Shown: one piece after another, positions 25,639-34,351 of the stretch
Numbering within the stretch: position 1 is the first letter of the stretch
Layout: each line of letters starts with the position of its first letter
NCBI GenBank assembly: GCA_028277025.1
Contig: JAPYVG010000018.1
Location: 1-36,536, forward strand
Length of the DNA: 36,536 nt
Origin: Sulfolobaceae archaeon
Lineage (GTDB): Archaea > Thermoproteota > Thermoprotei_A > Sulfolobales > Sulfolobaceae
Reading direction: 5' to 3'
Made by a program: the position numbers and the translations under genes
The notes under the pieces: model-generated
The model's database searches: none
Seen by the model: only the letters and a program-made list of their open reading frames with translations
What the model was told of the DNA's origin: nothing

Positions 25639-26331
25639 ATGCCACAATATCAAATTATAGGAAATGACTTACAGTATTTGCGTGTAATGTTAAACCCTGG
25701 TGAAATGATATATGCGGACGCTGGGCACATGGTAATGAAGAGTAATACTGTTATTATGCAAACGAGAATGAGAGGGGGTCTATTATCTGGCATAAAGAGG
25801 GCTTTAACTGGTGGTTCGTTTTTTGTTACCGAATTTTATGGGCCAGGTGAGGTAGACTTATCCGGTATTTTTCCGGGGAAAATTTTACAAATTCCATTAA
25901 CTGGGGGAGGGTTACTAGCTGAAGCACATACTTTCTTAGCAGCAGAAAATACTGTGAATTACGACGCAAAATTAGCTAGGTTATCTGCTGGAATATTGGG
26001 CGGAGAAGGGCTTTTCTTAGCCCGCTTTTACGGCTACGGTAATGTCTTTCTGCACTCATACGGCGATGTAATTGTAAGGGACTTAATGCCGGGTGAAACT
26101 ATACAAGTTGAAGCTTCGCACCTAATGGCGTTTCAGGAGGGTATGCAATATAGTGTTCAACTGGTAGGAGGTTTAAGATCCATCTTCTTCGGGCATGAAG
26201 GTCTATTCTTTGTTACCATAACTGGCCCTGGAAGAGTGTGGATACATACATTAACTGCAGAGCAACTGGCGTCAGCACTAATACCGTTCTTACCTCAAGG
26301 TCAGCAAGGAGGGATATCGATATCTTTCTAA
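25639..26331 (+). CDS. AIM24 / TIGR00266 family protein
   Basis: 230 residues with the repeated beta-rich pattern of the AIM24 family: MLNPGEMIYADAGHMVMKS near residue 15, GLLSGIKRALTGGSFFVTEFYGPGEV, and GRVWIHTLTAEQLA near the end. The family is widespread in prokaryotes and mitochondria, and its biochemical function is not settled. ATG with upstream AAATTTTTAATC (about 25604-25615). It is followed 10 bp later by the M61 peptidase gene, probably one transcript. Confidence 0.85.
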   Translation: MPQYQIIGNDLQYLRVMLNPGEMIYADAGHMVMKSNTVIMQTRMRGGLLSGIKRALTGGSFFVTEFYGPGEVDLSGIFPGKILQIPLTGGGLLAEAHTFLAAENTVNYDAKLARLSAGILGGEGLFLARFYGYGNVFLHSYGDVIVRDLMPGETIQVEASHLMAFQEGMQYSVQLVGGLRSIFFGHEGLFFVTITGPGRVWIHTLTAEQLASALIPFLPQGQQGGISISF

Positions 26332-26362
26332 GGGGTTACAGATGTTTTTTGAAGTAACCCCT
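26331..26362 (+). promoter_or_regulatory. Hairpin enclosing the M61 start codon
   Basis: A perfect 9-bp inverted repeat AGGGGTTAC (26331-26339) / GTAACCCCT (26354-26362) has a 14-nt loop containing the ATG at 26342. The purine-rich AGGGG in the 5' arm is the only candidate ribosome binding site. In the folded RNA it would be sequestered while the start codon sits in the loop. It may tune translation of the second cistron. Confidence 0.5.
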
Positions 26363-27853
26363 CTTAATGGTCGTATAATCGTTAAAGGGAAGGGCAAACA
26401 AGGGATTATAGTTTTCCCAACCTGGGTTCCAGGGTCTTATGTAATTAGGGATCAGAGCAAATACGTAGTCCCATTGAAGGGACTTTCTCAAATATTTAAA
26501 AATAGGTTCTTTTTAACTGATGAGGAATTCGAATACATATTTTCAGCTATTAGTAAGGATCAAAGGGAGGCAATTTCTATACCAGACTATTTATTTATAA
26601 ACCCAGCTTCCGTTTTTCCTTATCAAACAATCAGTGAAGAATACTGTGTAAAGCTCAATATACCATCTAACTGGGTAGTGCATACTACGTTAAAGGATAA
26701 GGGAAATAATACGTATTGTGGTGAGGATTACGATAGTTTTGCTGATTCTCCCATTCAAGCTTCGCCGCATTTAAAGTTGATTGAGATTGATGAAAACCAT
26801 AAAATTTCAGCTTATGGTGATTTAGACGAAGTTGAGAAGATTAGAAAGGCTATACAATACATAGACTTTAATATGGGAGAAAAGCCCAAAAATTACATTT
26901 TCTTCTTTAGGAGGAGTGACGTTAATTTTGGTGGAATAGAACATGAAAATTCTTCAGCAATAGTAGTTCCGTGGGATAGGAAAGAGCTTACTTCTTTATT
27001 TGCTCACGAGTACTTTCACTCATGGAACGTGAAAAGGATTAGGCCTCTAGAATTTGATAGAGTAGATTACGAAAAAGAGAATTATACTGACCTATTATGG
27101 GTTGCTGAGGGTCTAACTGATTACGTAGCTTTTCTAGCCACCCTAAATTCTTCTCCCTCCGAGGCTATGAAAATGTTAGCTAACGCGTTATCAAGCCTCA
27201 CATTTCCGGGGATAAAATACATGAGCCTCGCAGAGTCATCGAGATTCACATGGATTAAGTTATATAAAAGGGATTCAAACTTTTTGAACTATGCGATTTC
27301 GTACTACGATGTGGGGTTGGTTCTCGGGTTTATAATTGATTTAACAATAAGAGAAAGGAGTGAGTGTAGGAATTCTATTTTTGACTTCTTTAAAAGGCTG
27401 AAAAGACGTTATACTTATGAGGATGTTAGAAAGACGTTAGCTGAACTTGGGGTGGGATTCTTAGATGAATTGGTATACAAACGTAATCCACCCATAATGG
27501 ATTATGTTAGGAAATATGCTGAAGTTACGCTAGAAGATAAGGGGAAACCCTATATAGGTATTATGGTAAATAATGGTAAGGTAACCTATGTAGAAGAAGG
27601 GTCTCCAGCAGATGAAGCCGGAATATTACCAGATGATGAAATAATAGCGGTAAACGGAGTTAAGAGAGAGATTGAGGTTAAAGACGAGCCTATAAAACTT
27701 ACTCTTTCATTTGAAAGGAGGGTTAGGGAGGTTCTTGTTAAACCCAGACCTTCCCCTGGTCATACTGTTAGAGTTAAATTAGCTGGTGAACTTATGAAAT
27801 GTTTATCAAACATAGAAAGTACTGAGGGAATAAGCGATAAAAAGGTATTATGA
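26342..27853 (+). CDS. M61 family metallopeptidase with PDZ domain
   Basis: 503 residues of the glycyl-aminopeptidase-like M61 family. An N-terminal beta domain is followed by the zinc site H222-E223-x2-H226 (HEYFHSWN) with E256 (AEGLTDY) as third ligand. FGGIEHENS upstream matches the exopeptidase-type anchor. A C-terminal PDZ domain (about 400-460) includes PYIGI and GSPADEAGILPDDEIIAVNG. No signal peptide is visible, so it is probably cytosolic. It follows the AIM24 gene by 10 bp, with its start codon inside a hairpin loop. Confidence 0.92.
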   Translation: MFFEVTPLNGRIIVKGKGKQGIIVFPTWVPGSYVIRDQSKYVVPLKGLSQIFKNRFFLTDEEFEYIFSAISKDQREAISIPDYLFINPASVFPYQTISEEYCVKLNIPSNWVVHTTLKDKGNNTYCGEDYDSFADSPIQASPHLKLIEIDENHKISAYGDLDEVEKIRKAIQYIDFNMGEKPKNYIFFFRRSDVNFGGIEHENSSAIVVPWDRKELTSLFAHEYFHSWNVKRIRPLEFDRVDYEKENYTDLLWVAEGLTDYVAFLATLNSSPSEAMKMLANALSSLTFPGIKYMSLAESSRFTWIKLYKRDSNFLNYAISYYDVGLVLGFIIDLTIRERSECRNSIFDFFKRLKRRYTYEDVRKTLAELGVGFLDELVYKRNPPIMDYVRKYAEVTLEDKGKPYIGIMVNNGKVTYVEEGSPADEAGILPDDEIIAVNGVKREIEVKDEPIKLTLSFERRVREVLVKPRPSPGHTVRVKLAGELMKCLSNIESTEGISDKKVL

Positions 27854-27911
27854 CGAAAACAAAAAAGAAAGAAAGATAATGTACTAAAATTCCTTCTCTT
27901 AACTCTTTTCT

Positions 27912-28109
27912 TTATTTGCTCTTTGACTGTTTTTCTAACATAGCTAGTAGTTCTTTTGGTGCATCCTTTTCGCTTACTGCACCCCTACCAGTTTTGCCGT
28001 TGTCGTCATAAGTGAACGATATCATTTTTCCTACTCTCCAAACCTTTTTTATCTTTGAAACGTCTACTTCTTTTTCCTCTCCCTTATACTTGAACTTTAC
28101 TGTTACCAT
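27912..28109 (-). CDS. 7-kDa DNA-binding chromatin protein (Sul7d family)
   Basis: 65 residues, almost identical in pattern to Sso7d/Sac7d: [13 protein letters not shown], then [18 protein letters not shown] and [15 protein letters not shown]. This small SH3-like protein binds the DNA minor groove, kinks it by intercalating the V/M pair in the RVGKM region, and stabilises DNA in heat. It is very abundant in Sulfolobales and absent elsewhere, which fixes the taxonomy. The promoter TATTAATATA (about 28142-28151) lies some 35 bp upstream of the ATG, leaving a short leader. Confidence 0.98.
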   Translation of the reverse strand: MVTVKFKYKGEEKEVDVSKIKKVWRVGKMISFTYDDNGKTGRGAVSEKDAPKELLAMLEKQSKSK

Positions 28110-28203
28110 TTCTGGTCAAAACTATTTCTGTAAGTCGAGGTATATTAATATTTTCATTTGATCCACAGTATTACTTTAATCTAAATAGCATAAGTATCAC
28201 TTA

Positions 28204-29961
28204 TCAATTTTTATCTATTATCACCTTTCTTATTATTGTCGCATTCAATTGGGGTGTCTTACCGTATTCATTTGAGGTATCATTACAAATTGAGTTTATA
28301 GGTTTTCCTTCAAGGTCTATGAGACTCGATTTGAACATAAATAACACATTTTTTGGGACTCCTTCAGATTTCCTAAAAATTACTTTAACTCTTCCCTTTT
28401 CGTTCTCGAGAAAGCCAGTCCCATCAAAACAACAGTTATACACTATCGGTTCTGTGTTAAAGAGTTCTTTAAATTGACTATTTGTATGATTAGGATGTGA
28501 GGAAAACACTAAGTAATAATCGTCATTGGGAGGTGGGGTTAGATTTGGCAATGGCAGTACTTTAGCCACTTGATACCCCCTATTTAAATTCTTGATTTTT
28601 ACAACTTTCTTTTGCCTTAATTCCTCTAAACTAATGCCCGTCTTACTTATTGCACGGTCTACTGCGTCCCACTCGTCTTCCTCTATTAACGGATGTCTTA
28701 ATCTCAGTTCCTCAGCTATCATTCTCATAAGTCTTACCTCATCTATCCCCTTTGCATCTCTTATTGGTTCGTTATAAATCAAATAATCATGCCAGTAACC
28801 ATAAACGACGTCGTATTTTTCTAAATATGTAGGTGCTGGGATTACAATGTTTGCGATTTTTGCCGTTTCGCTCCAAAAGGGGTCATGGACTATCAATTTT
28901 ACTTCGCCTTCTTCCACTTTTTCTCTTATCACGTCCCATCTCGGCAATGAGTGGTAAGGGTTTGCATTCCACGTAAAAATTACTTTAATTTTCCCTTCTT
29001 CCACTTCTTTCCATATTTTACCCATGTTTACTATTCTTGAGGGTTTCGATAAATGATACCCCCTTAAATACTCAAAGTCTATATTAAACCCTTGGCTGTT
29101 TGAGTAATAAAAGCCATAACGAAGACCAATGAGTGCTGGTATTAATGAAATTAGGGAAATAGCATGTCCTCCGTTATAAGTTCTGCCCAGTGCAAAACCA
29201 ATTATTGTCAAAGGCTTTTCCTCTTTGTAGAAAATTGAGAGCTCTTTAATTTCTTCTTTCTTTAAGCCCGTGGTATTTTCAATTAACTCCCAATCGTAAG
29301 CTCTAACGTAATCCTGAAGAGCTTGTAGATCGTCAATTAAAGGGTTCTCTAATCCTAATTCGATTAAATATTTTATTATTCCTAAAGCAAGAAAGGCGTC
29401 ACTACTGGGTTTGATAATGTAAACTCTATCGCTTCTTTTTGCGGTTTCGCTAAGTCTTACGTCGATGGTAACTTTACGTTTATTTGCAAGTAATTTCCAG
29501 CCGTGGATAAAAGAGAATGCGGCTTCACTTCCCCAGAAAACTACAGCCTTAGCCTTTATAAAATCCTCTGGTAAAGCACCCAATGAAGAACCATAATGTA
29601 ATTTTATGGCGTTATGCCCTTCCGCGGAACATATTGAATAATCCGTTGACACAGTTCTTAACGCGTTCCAAAGTCTAGCTGGGAAATACCATGTCAGCAA
29701 CCCTTGATTTCCGTCGTAATCGACATGAAGAATTTCGTCTTTAGATGTTCCATTAATAATTCTAGCTATCTCACGTACCGCTTCTTTTATATCAGCTTCT
29801 TTTCCCTCAATATATGCGTTTAAAATTCTATTCTTATCATTCCTCTTTAAGTCCATATTTCCCCTAGAGCATGTAAAGCCTAATGTAGGGAAATCTTTAA
29901 TTGGTTTGTGGGAATCATCAAATATGCAAGTATCATAACAATCTCTCGTGCATGCATGCAT
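28204..29961 (-). CDS. Molybdopterin-dependent oxidoreductase (DMSO reductase family)
   Basis: 585 residues. The N-terminal [4Fe-4S] site is C4, C8, C12 and C31 (CTRDCYDTC ... FTCSRG). A bis-MGD fold follows with the IFTWNANP region, SETAKIANIVIPAPTYLEK and the C-terminal dinucleotide-binding part (TPQLNATIIRK). ICSAEGH near residues 109-115 lies where the Mo ligand region is expected. No Tat signal is seen, and no electron-transfer or membrane subunit gene is adjacent, so it may be a soluble single-subunit enzyme of unknown substrate. ATG with TATA GTTTAAATAC about 26 bp upstream, which abuts the divergent C/D sRNA. Confidence 0.9.
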   Translation of the reverse strand: MHACTRDCYDTCIFDDSHKPIKDFPTLGFTCSRGNMDLKRNDKNRILNAYIEGKEADIKEAVREIARIINGTSKDEILHVDYDGNQGLLTWYFPARLWNALRTVSTDYSICSAEGHNAIKLHYGSSLGALPEDFIKAKAVVFWGSEAAFSFIHGWKLLANKRKVTIDVRLSETAKRSDRVYIIKPSSDAFLALGIIKYLIELGLENPLIDDLQALQDYVRAYDWELIENTTGLKKEEIKELSIFYKEEKPLTIIGFALGRTYNGGHAISLISLIPALIGLRYGFYYSNSQGFNIDFEYLRGYHLSKPSRIVNMGKIWKEVEEGKIKVIFTWNANPYHSLPRWDVIREKVEEGEVKLIVHDPFWSETAKIANIVIPAPTYLEKYDVVYGYWHDYLIYNEPIRDAKGIDEVRLMRMIAEELRLRHPLIEEDEWDAVDRAISKTGISLEELRQKKVVKIKNLNRGYQVAKVLPLPNLTPPPNDDYYLVFSSHPNHTNSQFKELFNTEPIVYNCCFDGTGFLENEKGRVKVIFRKSEGVPKNVLFMFKSSLIDLEGKPINSICNDTSNEYGKTPQLNATIIRKVIIDKN

Positions 29962-29992
29962 TAGGGTTAATTTGATTTGAGAGTATTTAAAC

Positions 29993-30041
29993 GTGATGAG
30001 TGCGACCGTAGCGGAATGATGAAGAAATTCCTTTAAGCTGA
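29993..30041 (+). ncRNA. C/D box sRNA guiding 16S rRNA methylation
   Basis: Box C GTGATGA (29993-29999), 12 nt, D' CGGA (30012-30015), 4 nt (ATGA), C' TGAAGA (30020-30025), 12 nt, and D CTGA (30038-30041). The D guide AATTCCTTTAAG is fully complementary to CUUAAAGGAAUU, the universally conserved archaeal 16S sequence near E. coli positions 910-921. By the D+5 rule the predicted methylated residue is A914 (E. coli numbering). The D' guide GTGCGACCGTAG has no target I recognise. It lies divergently from the molybdoenzyme gene. Confidence 0.88.
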
Positions 30042-30642
30042 ATAATGAATATAAGTCAACTCATATGAGGTAGAATTAGAGCAATTTAATAAAAAATCAT
30101 GCCCTTACAACTAGATTTATTAGAATTCATGTGTTTAGAATCCGAGAAGAAGAGTACCTCTCCCAAAAGTAATTTTTACAAAATAGTGAGTTAAGACTGT
30201 AACGCTTCTACGTAACTACTCGTTATTTTTAATCTAAATATCGTTTTGACAAGTTGTGTTTATATAGGTGTTTCTCTCGAAGGGTAAATATATATGATCC
30301 ATTAGCCCTTGGTGAAATTAAAAGTTACGCCATGGATAAACACTATTAAAGCCTCTAATCAATTGGTCTCTTTTACTATAATACTAGTTTTTATAAGTAC
30401 TTGCCATCTACTTTAATGATTCCCAGATTGATAAGTCTGTAGTAGGGTGATCATGGTTTAAGAGGCTGATTAAAAGTCCTCAGTGTGATTCTCTAACTCG
30501 CTCGACTCTCTAAGAGAAGTAATCTCAAGCCAATTGTAAGGAACTAAGGGGGTTTCTGTCCTTAAAGAGCTTATGAAGCTAGCTTAAACTAGACTGAACG
30601 CGATGATAGAAGTTATGAATAATCCTAATGTGATGCTGACCG
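30042..30642. other. Intergenic region without recognisable gene
   Basis: About 600 bp, unusually long for this genome. I see scattered stop codons in all frames, TATA-like patches (GTTTATATAGG near 30259-30269; TTTTTATAAGTA near 30390-30401) and a few short inverted repeats (CTAG-CTTAAA-CTAG near 30580-30593). There is no tRNA, second C/D box RNA or CRISPR repeat. It could be a decayed gene or insertion element, or hold an unrecognised RNA. Confidence 0.35.
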
Positions 30643-31848
30643 TTAACGTTTGCTCCTTTTTAAAACCCATCTGTCCGCTAACCTCACGAACAATATACCT
30701 CCAATAATTGTGGTTAATAAAGCCATGAGTATTATCTGGGAGTATTCATCACCGTTTAAAATTCCGGAGGATAAACCCAGAGTTGCGACTATAAACCCTA
30801 CTTCGCCTCTCGGTATCATGCCTATAGACGTTAAAAATGCTTCCTTTAAATTTCTAGTATAAAAGTAAGCTACTGGGAAAATTCCCCCAACTTTCCCTAT
30901 TATTGCTAAGGCTGTCATTAAAAGGCCTAATAAGACGGTATTTAAGTTTAAAAAATCGAATGCAGGAGTTTCCATTCCTACATATATAAAAAAGATGGGG
31001 CCAAAAACTGTCAATAGGGTGTTTGTAAACTCGTTAACTCTGGAAATTTTTACACTTTCAGCTATAGCGACACCTGCTATGAAAGCTGCTACTACTGGCG
31101 AAAAACCTAAAATTAACATTATTAACACTAGAATAAATAGAATCACTAAAGATACGTTACTTACTAGTTCGTCCCTTACATACTTGATAGCCTTAGGGAT
31201 AATGTACACTGAAGTGAGGAGTATTATAAGCCATGCGATAATACTTTCAATTAGACTTACTATTACTCCAGTAACGGTTAGAGCTCCAAGAGTAACCACC
31301 TCTAGTACCACAGTGAGAATGACTAGTGATACGACATCGTCTAAAGCTGCTGCTGAGATTAGAAGCCGTGAGAACCTCTCCCTATAAAGTCTATATTCTT
31401 CAATCACAGAGGCTGTTGCAGCTAAACTTGTCGCTGCACTCGCTGCACCCATTAATGCTGCAACTTCAGTCCTATAGATTAACGAGAAGGCAGAGTAAAC
31501 TAAATAAGTAGGTAAAACTGCACCAGTAGTCGCGGCAACGAAACCTAAGAAACCAGAGGATTTTAAACCCTTAAATCCGTGAGATAAACCAGATGCAAAT
31601 ATTAACAAAACTACTGAGAAGTCAGCAAAGAGCTGAAGGTATGAGTTTAATGAGAATAAGTCCACACCAAGAAGGTTATTAATCACACCGCCTAATGCGT
31701 AGGGGCTCAAGGCTATTCCAATAAAGATTTCGGTAACTATTGCCGGCAAAAAGTATTTTTCAGTAAATAGTCTTCCCGTTTGAGCAAATGTAAGTAATGT
31801 GAAAAGTTCTAGCAAAGTCAGATAAACTACATTGCTACTACTTTGCAC
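30643..31848 (-). CDS. CPA2-type cation/proton antiporter
   Basis: 401 residues with about 12 transmembrane helices (NhaP/KefB/NapA-like fold). Family motifs include LFASGLSHGF near residues 78-87, the ALDDVVSLV pair of ion-binding aspartates near 168-176, and the C-terminal MIPRGEVGFIVATLGL. No C-terminal TrkA/RCK domain is present, so it is a minimal exchanger for Na+ or K+ against H+, suited to pH homeostasis in an acidophile. The start is GTG at 31848. The promoter region is shared with the divergent 319-aa gene. Confidence 0.92.
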   Translation of the reverse strand: MQSSSNVVYLTLLELFTLLTFAQTGRLFTEKYFLPAIVTEIFIGIALSPYALGGVINNLLGVDLFSLNSYLQLFADFSVVLLIFASGLSHGFKGLKSSGFLGFVAATTGAVLPTYLVYSAFSLIYRTEVAALMGAASAATSLAATASVIEEYRLYRERFSRLLISAAALDDVVSLVILTVVLEVVTLGALTVTGVIVSLIESIIAWLIILLTSVYIIPKAIKYVRDELVSNVSLVILFILVLIMLILGFSPVVAAFIAGVAIAESVKISRVNEFTNTLLTVFGPIFFIYVGMETPAFDFLNLNTVLLGLLMTALAIIGKVGGIFPVAYFYTRNLKEAFLTSIGMIPRGEVGFIVATLGLSSGILNGDEYSQIILMALLTTIIGGILFVRLADRWVLKRSKR

Positions 31849-31867
31849 ATCATAGTCCTTTCATTCA

Positions 31868-31880
31868 ATAAATTTATTTT
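31868..31880. promoter_or_regulatory. Shared AT box of antiporter and divergent gene
   Basis: AAATTTATTTTTA lies about 27 bp from the antiporter GTG (31848) and about 30 bp from the ATG at 31905 on the other strand. It can serve as a TATA element in both directions and supports ATG 31905 over the upstream TTG 31887. Confidence 0.45.
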
Positions 31881-31904
31881 TAATTCTTGTTATATTCTGT
31901 TATA

Positions 31905-32864
31905 ATGCCTTTATTCGGTAAGGGAGAGGAGAAAATATACCATATAGATCAGTTAAATGAGCATATGAGGAGAGTTATAAAGACAATAATGGATGTAAAT
32001 ATGGCGGATGTAGCTAAATATTATGGATTAAAATACCTTACGCCTAGATGGGGAGAACCAATATTCATACCCTTAGGACGCCTCAATGGGAAATTTAAAA
32101 AATTTGAGGAAGCCTTTGATAGGCTTTATGAAGAGATAAATAAAGTTAAGGATGAAGGGTTAAAATTATATTCTCAATGGTATCCTAACTCTCAGTTCTT
32201 GAATCATTATAGGATCGTTTTTTACTCTTTTGTTCAAGAGGAAGTAGTTTACGGGATTGGTGCGGAACCTCTGGCTATAACGGAGATTCAATATTTATTA
32301 CCTCAACTTTCCTCATCAGATATTACGGTTATCGGTATGCAATTATCTCCCTTAGCATTGCTATCTAATTTTAAGGCAAAGTTTTACGATCTCTTATATG
32401 AGAGAAGGCTAGAGATAATTGAGTCATATAACTGGTTATATACACAGTTTCACGCAAAGTATGATTTTAAAGACACTCAGTTCGTTACTGAAATATCAAC
32501 TTACTACATGAGCAAATTCTTTGAAAACGTTGATACCTCAATTATGAAAAAGGTTGAACTCACTAATACTCTTAAGGGCGATGTTGCCATAATGCCTATA
32601 GTTGACAGTATAGCTAAAACGAACGGGAAAATAATAGATATTTGGAACTCAGACTTTGCCTCTTTACTCCAGCAAGGTAACTACTATAAGGTTGAAGCTG
32701 TGCCAGCCATATACAATGAGGAATTTGTGAACGAAATGCTAAATAAATTAGCAAATAATTTCAATAAAGTGGTCTTACTATTCGAGAAGAAAATTAGGCT
32801 TCCAAACATTCAAGGACTAAAAGTTGAAAAACAAGGGGCTAACTTTGTTGTACTAAGCAAATAA
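31905..32864 (+). CDS. Hypothetical protein, about 319 aa
   Basis: Not recognised. Soluble, mostly alpha-helical in the first two thirds, rich in Y, F and K (EKIYHIDQLNEHM; FEEAFDRLYEEINKVKDEG). The C-terminal third alternates strands and helices (GDVAIMPIVDSIAKTNGKII). No nucleotide- or metal-binding motif stands out. I start at ATG 31905 because the upstream TTG (31887) would be too close to the shared TATA region. The stop abuts the convergent fixX stop with no gap. Confidence 0.6.
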   Translation: MPLFGKGEEKIYHIDQLNEHMRRVIKTIMDVNMADVAKYYGLKYLTPRWGEPIFIPLGRLNGKFKKFEEAFDRLYEEINKVKDEGLKLYSQWYPNSQFLNHYRIVFYSFVQEEVVYGIGAEPLAITEIQYLLPQLSSSDITVIGMQLSPLALLSNFKAKFYDLLYERRLEIIESYNWLYTQFHAKYDFKDTQFVTEISTYYMSKFFENVDTSIMKKVELTNTLKGDVAIMPIVDSIAKTNGKIIDIWNSDFASLLQQGNYYKVEAVPAIYNEEFVNEMLNKLANNFNKVVLLFEKKIRLPNIQGLKVEKQGANFVVLSK

Positions 32865-33149
32865 TCAGCCATATCTATAAGATACTCCACCTTCTGGAAA
32901 CTTGAACTTTATAGCCCCATAAGGACAGATTACTAATGCTCCTCCGCATTCTAAACACCTTTCATAATGTACCACTATTCTGCCATCTGGTGTAGCTTCA
33001 TAAGTGCCAGCTGGGCAAGACAGTGTACACGGTTTATCCTTACAAGTTATGCAAATGTCTGTGTTAACTTCTATGTGAGGGCTCTTGTCTACATTATAAG
33101 TGTTTAATCCGAGCCTTTTAAGTAACGGTATCATTTTAGCATTTTCCAT
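32865..33149 (-). CDS. fixX: FixX-type ferredoxin-like protein
   Basis: 94 residues. Cysteine motifs CITCKDKPCTLSCPAG and CLECGGALVICPYGAIKF match FixX-type proteins, which carry one [4Fe-4S] cluster and pass electrons from ETF through FixC to quinone. The gene overlaps the 3' end of fixC by 19 bp and is last in the fixABCX operon. The family is confident; the exact cluster ligation is not resolved here. Confidence 0.9.
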   Translation of the reverse strand: MENAKMIPLLKRLGLNTYNVDKSPHIEVNTDICITCKDKPCTLSCPAGTYEATPDGRIVVHYERCLECGGALVICPYGAIKFKFPEGGVSYRYG

Positions 33150-34351
33150 AAATCCACCACCGTCTGTGTTAATCCTATTCCCTTTTCTTTTAATTTAACT
33201 AGAGCTTCCTCGATTAACGTATTCCTATTTTCCTCGACTGTAAACATCGAAGACAGGACTTCACATAAGATTTCTGGGTAAGTCGAAAGTGTATAAGCTT
33301 TATTTATTACATTAAATCTATTCCAGGCTAGTTCCAGATGTTTAAGTATGAAACTCTCCTTAAGCATTGTATAATAAATGTCAGTCCTACTGTAATCGTG
33401 TAACTCAATAATTTTCTTAGAAGCTAGACCAGCTATCATACCAGACGCTATAGCTAAATCCATGCCGTGAACTGTGAACCCGTCATTTACTACAAACCCA
33501 GCTGAATCCCCTACTGCAATCACGTTCTTATCATAAATTGGAGGTAAGTTTTTGTATCCATAATAAGGTATTGCGTGGGCAGAATACTCTAATACTTCCC
33601 CTTCTATTCCCAGTTTTTGTCTATATAATTCGACAAGGTCTTTTGCAGCTACCTCAGATTTAGGTAAGCTATCAAAAGTTACGGCCATGCCTATTGAAAG
33701 CGTGTCTTTATTAGTGTAAACAAATCCACCGCCCTTAACCCCTTTTATAATACCTACTATTGTTTTCGCCTCCCCCTCATCTTCTGGTAAATTTACGTCC
33801 GTTTTTATTACCTCTTTAACACCAAGTAGCCATTTATCTGGTGCAAACTTTCTTAAGCCTAATGACCTAAAAACTATTGAAGTCACACCAGAAGCATCTA
33901 TCACTAAAGGAGCCTTTAGAGTACCTCTGTTAGTTTCAAGCGTTATTCCTTCACCTTCTCTATAAGCGTTTAGTACAAGCGTAGAATACGAGATTAAAAG
34001 GCCCATGCTTTCAGCTTCACTAGCTAACCATCTATCAAATTTAGCCCTTAACACCGAAAAACTGTTCTTTTTCCCTTTCTCTTCAAAAGAGAAATATAAC
34101 CTCTTTTCTCCACAATAGAACTCGAAAGTCTCCTTTGTTATAGGCCTCTCTAGCGGTGCTCTCTCCAATGCGTCTGGAATTAGTTTAAGAAGTGAATGAA
34201 TGTAAAGCCTTCCCCCCGAGACATTTTTTGCCCCGCTATATTCTCCTCTTTCTAAAAGTATAACGTTTAATCCTTCTTTAACAGCGGTTATTCCGGCAGA
34301 GAGCCCAGCCAGTCCCCCTCCTACAATTATTAGATCAGCGTCAAAACTCAA
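33131..34351 (-). CDS. fixC: FixC, ETF:quinone oxidoreductase-like flavoprotein
   Basis: 406 residues. The N-terminal FAD motif IIVGGGLAGLSAG is at residues 8-20, then LLERG, SGGRLY, and a late NVIAVGDSAGFV...GMDLAIASG typical of ETF-QO/FixC. It oxidises ETF and reduces quinone together with FixX. The start overlaps the fixB stop by 4 bp. The protein is peripheral to the membrane; the last 50 residues are helical and could contact it. Confidence 0.92.
   Translation of the reverse strand: MSFDADLIIVGGGLAGLSAGITAVKEGLNVILLERGEYSGAKNVSGGRLYIHSLLKLIPDALERAPLERPITKETFEFYCGEKRLYFSFEEKGKKNSFSVLRAKFDRWLASEAESMGLLISYSTLVLNAYREGEGITLETNRGTLKAPLVIDASGVTSIVFRSLGLRKFAPDKWLLGVKEVIKTDVNLPEDEGEAKTIVGIIKGVKGGGFVYTNKDTLSIGMAVTFDSLPKSEVAAKDLVELYRQKLGIEGEVLEYSAHAIPYYGYKNLPPIYDKNVIAVGDSAGFVVNDGFTVHGMDLAIASGMIAGLASKKIIELHDYSRTDIYYTMLKESFILKHLELAWNRFNVINKAYTLSTYPEILCEVLSSMFTVEENRNTLIEEALVKLKEKGIGLTQTVVDLWKMLK

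Noticed and set aside
30595..30640. GATGATA ... GTGATGCTGA near the antiporter 3' end as another C/D sRNA
   Set aside because: Box C is imperfect, and the only CTGA overlaps a C-like box without guide-length spacing.
31887..31904. TTG at 31887 as start of the 319-aa protein
   Set aside because: Too close to the shared AT promoter box; ATG 31905 fits leaderless spacing.
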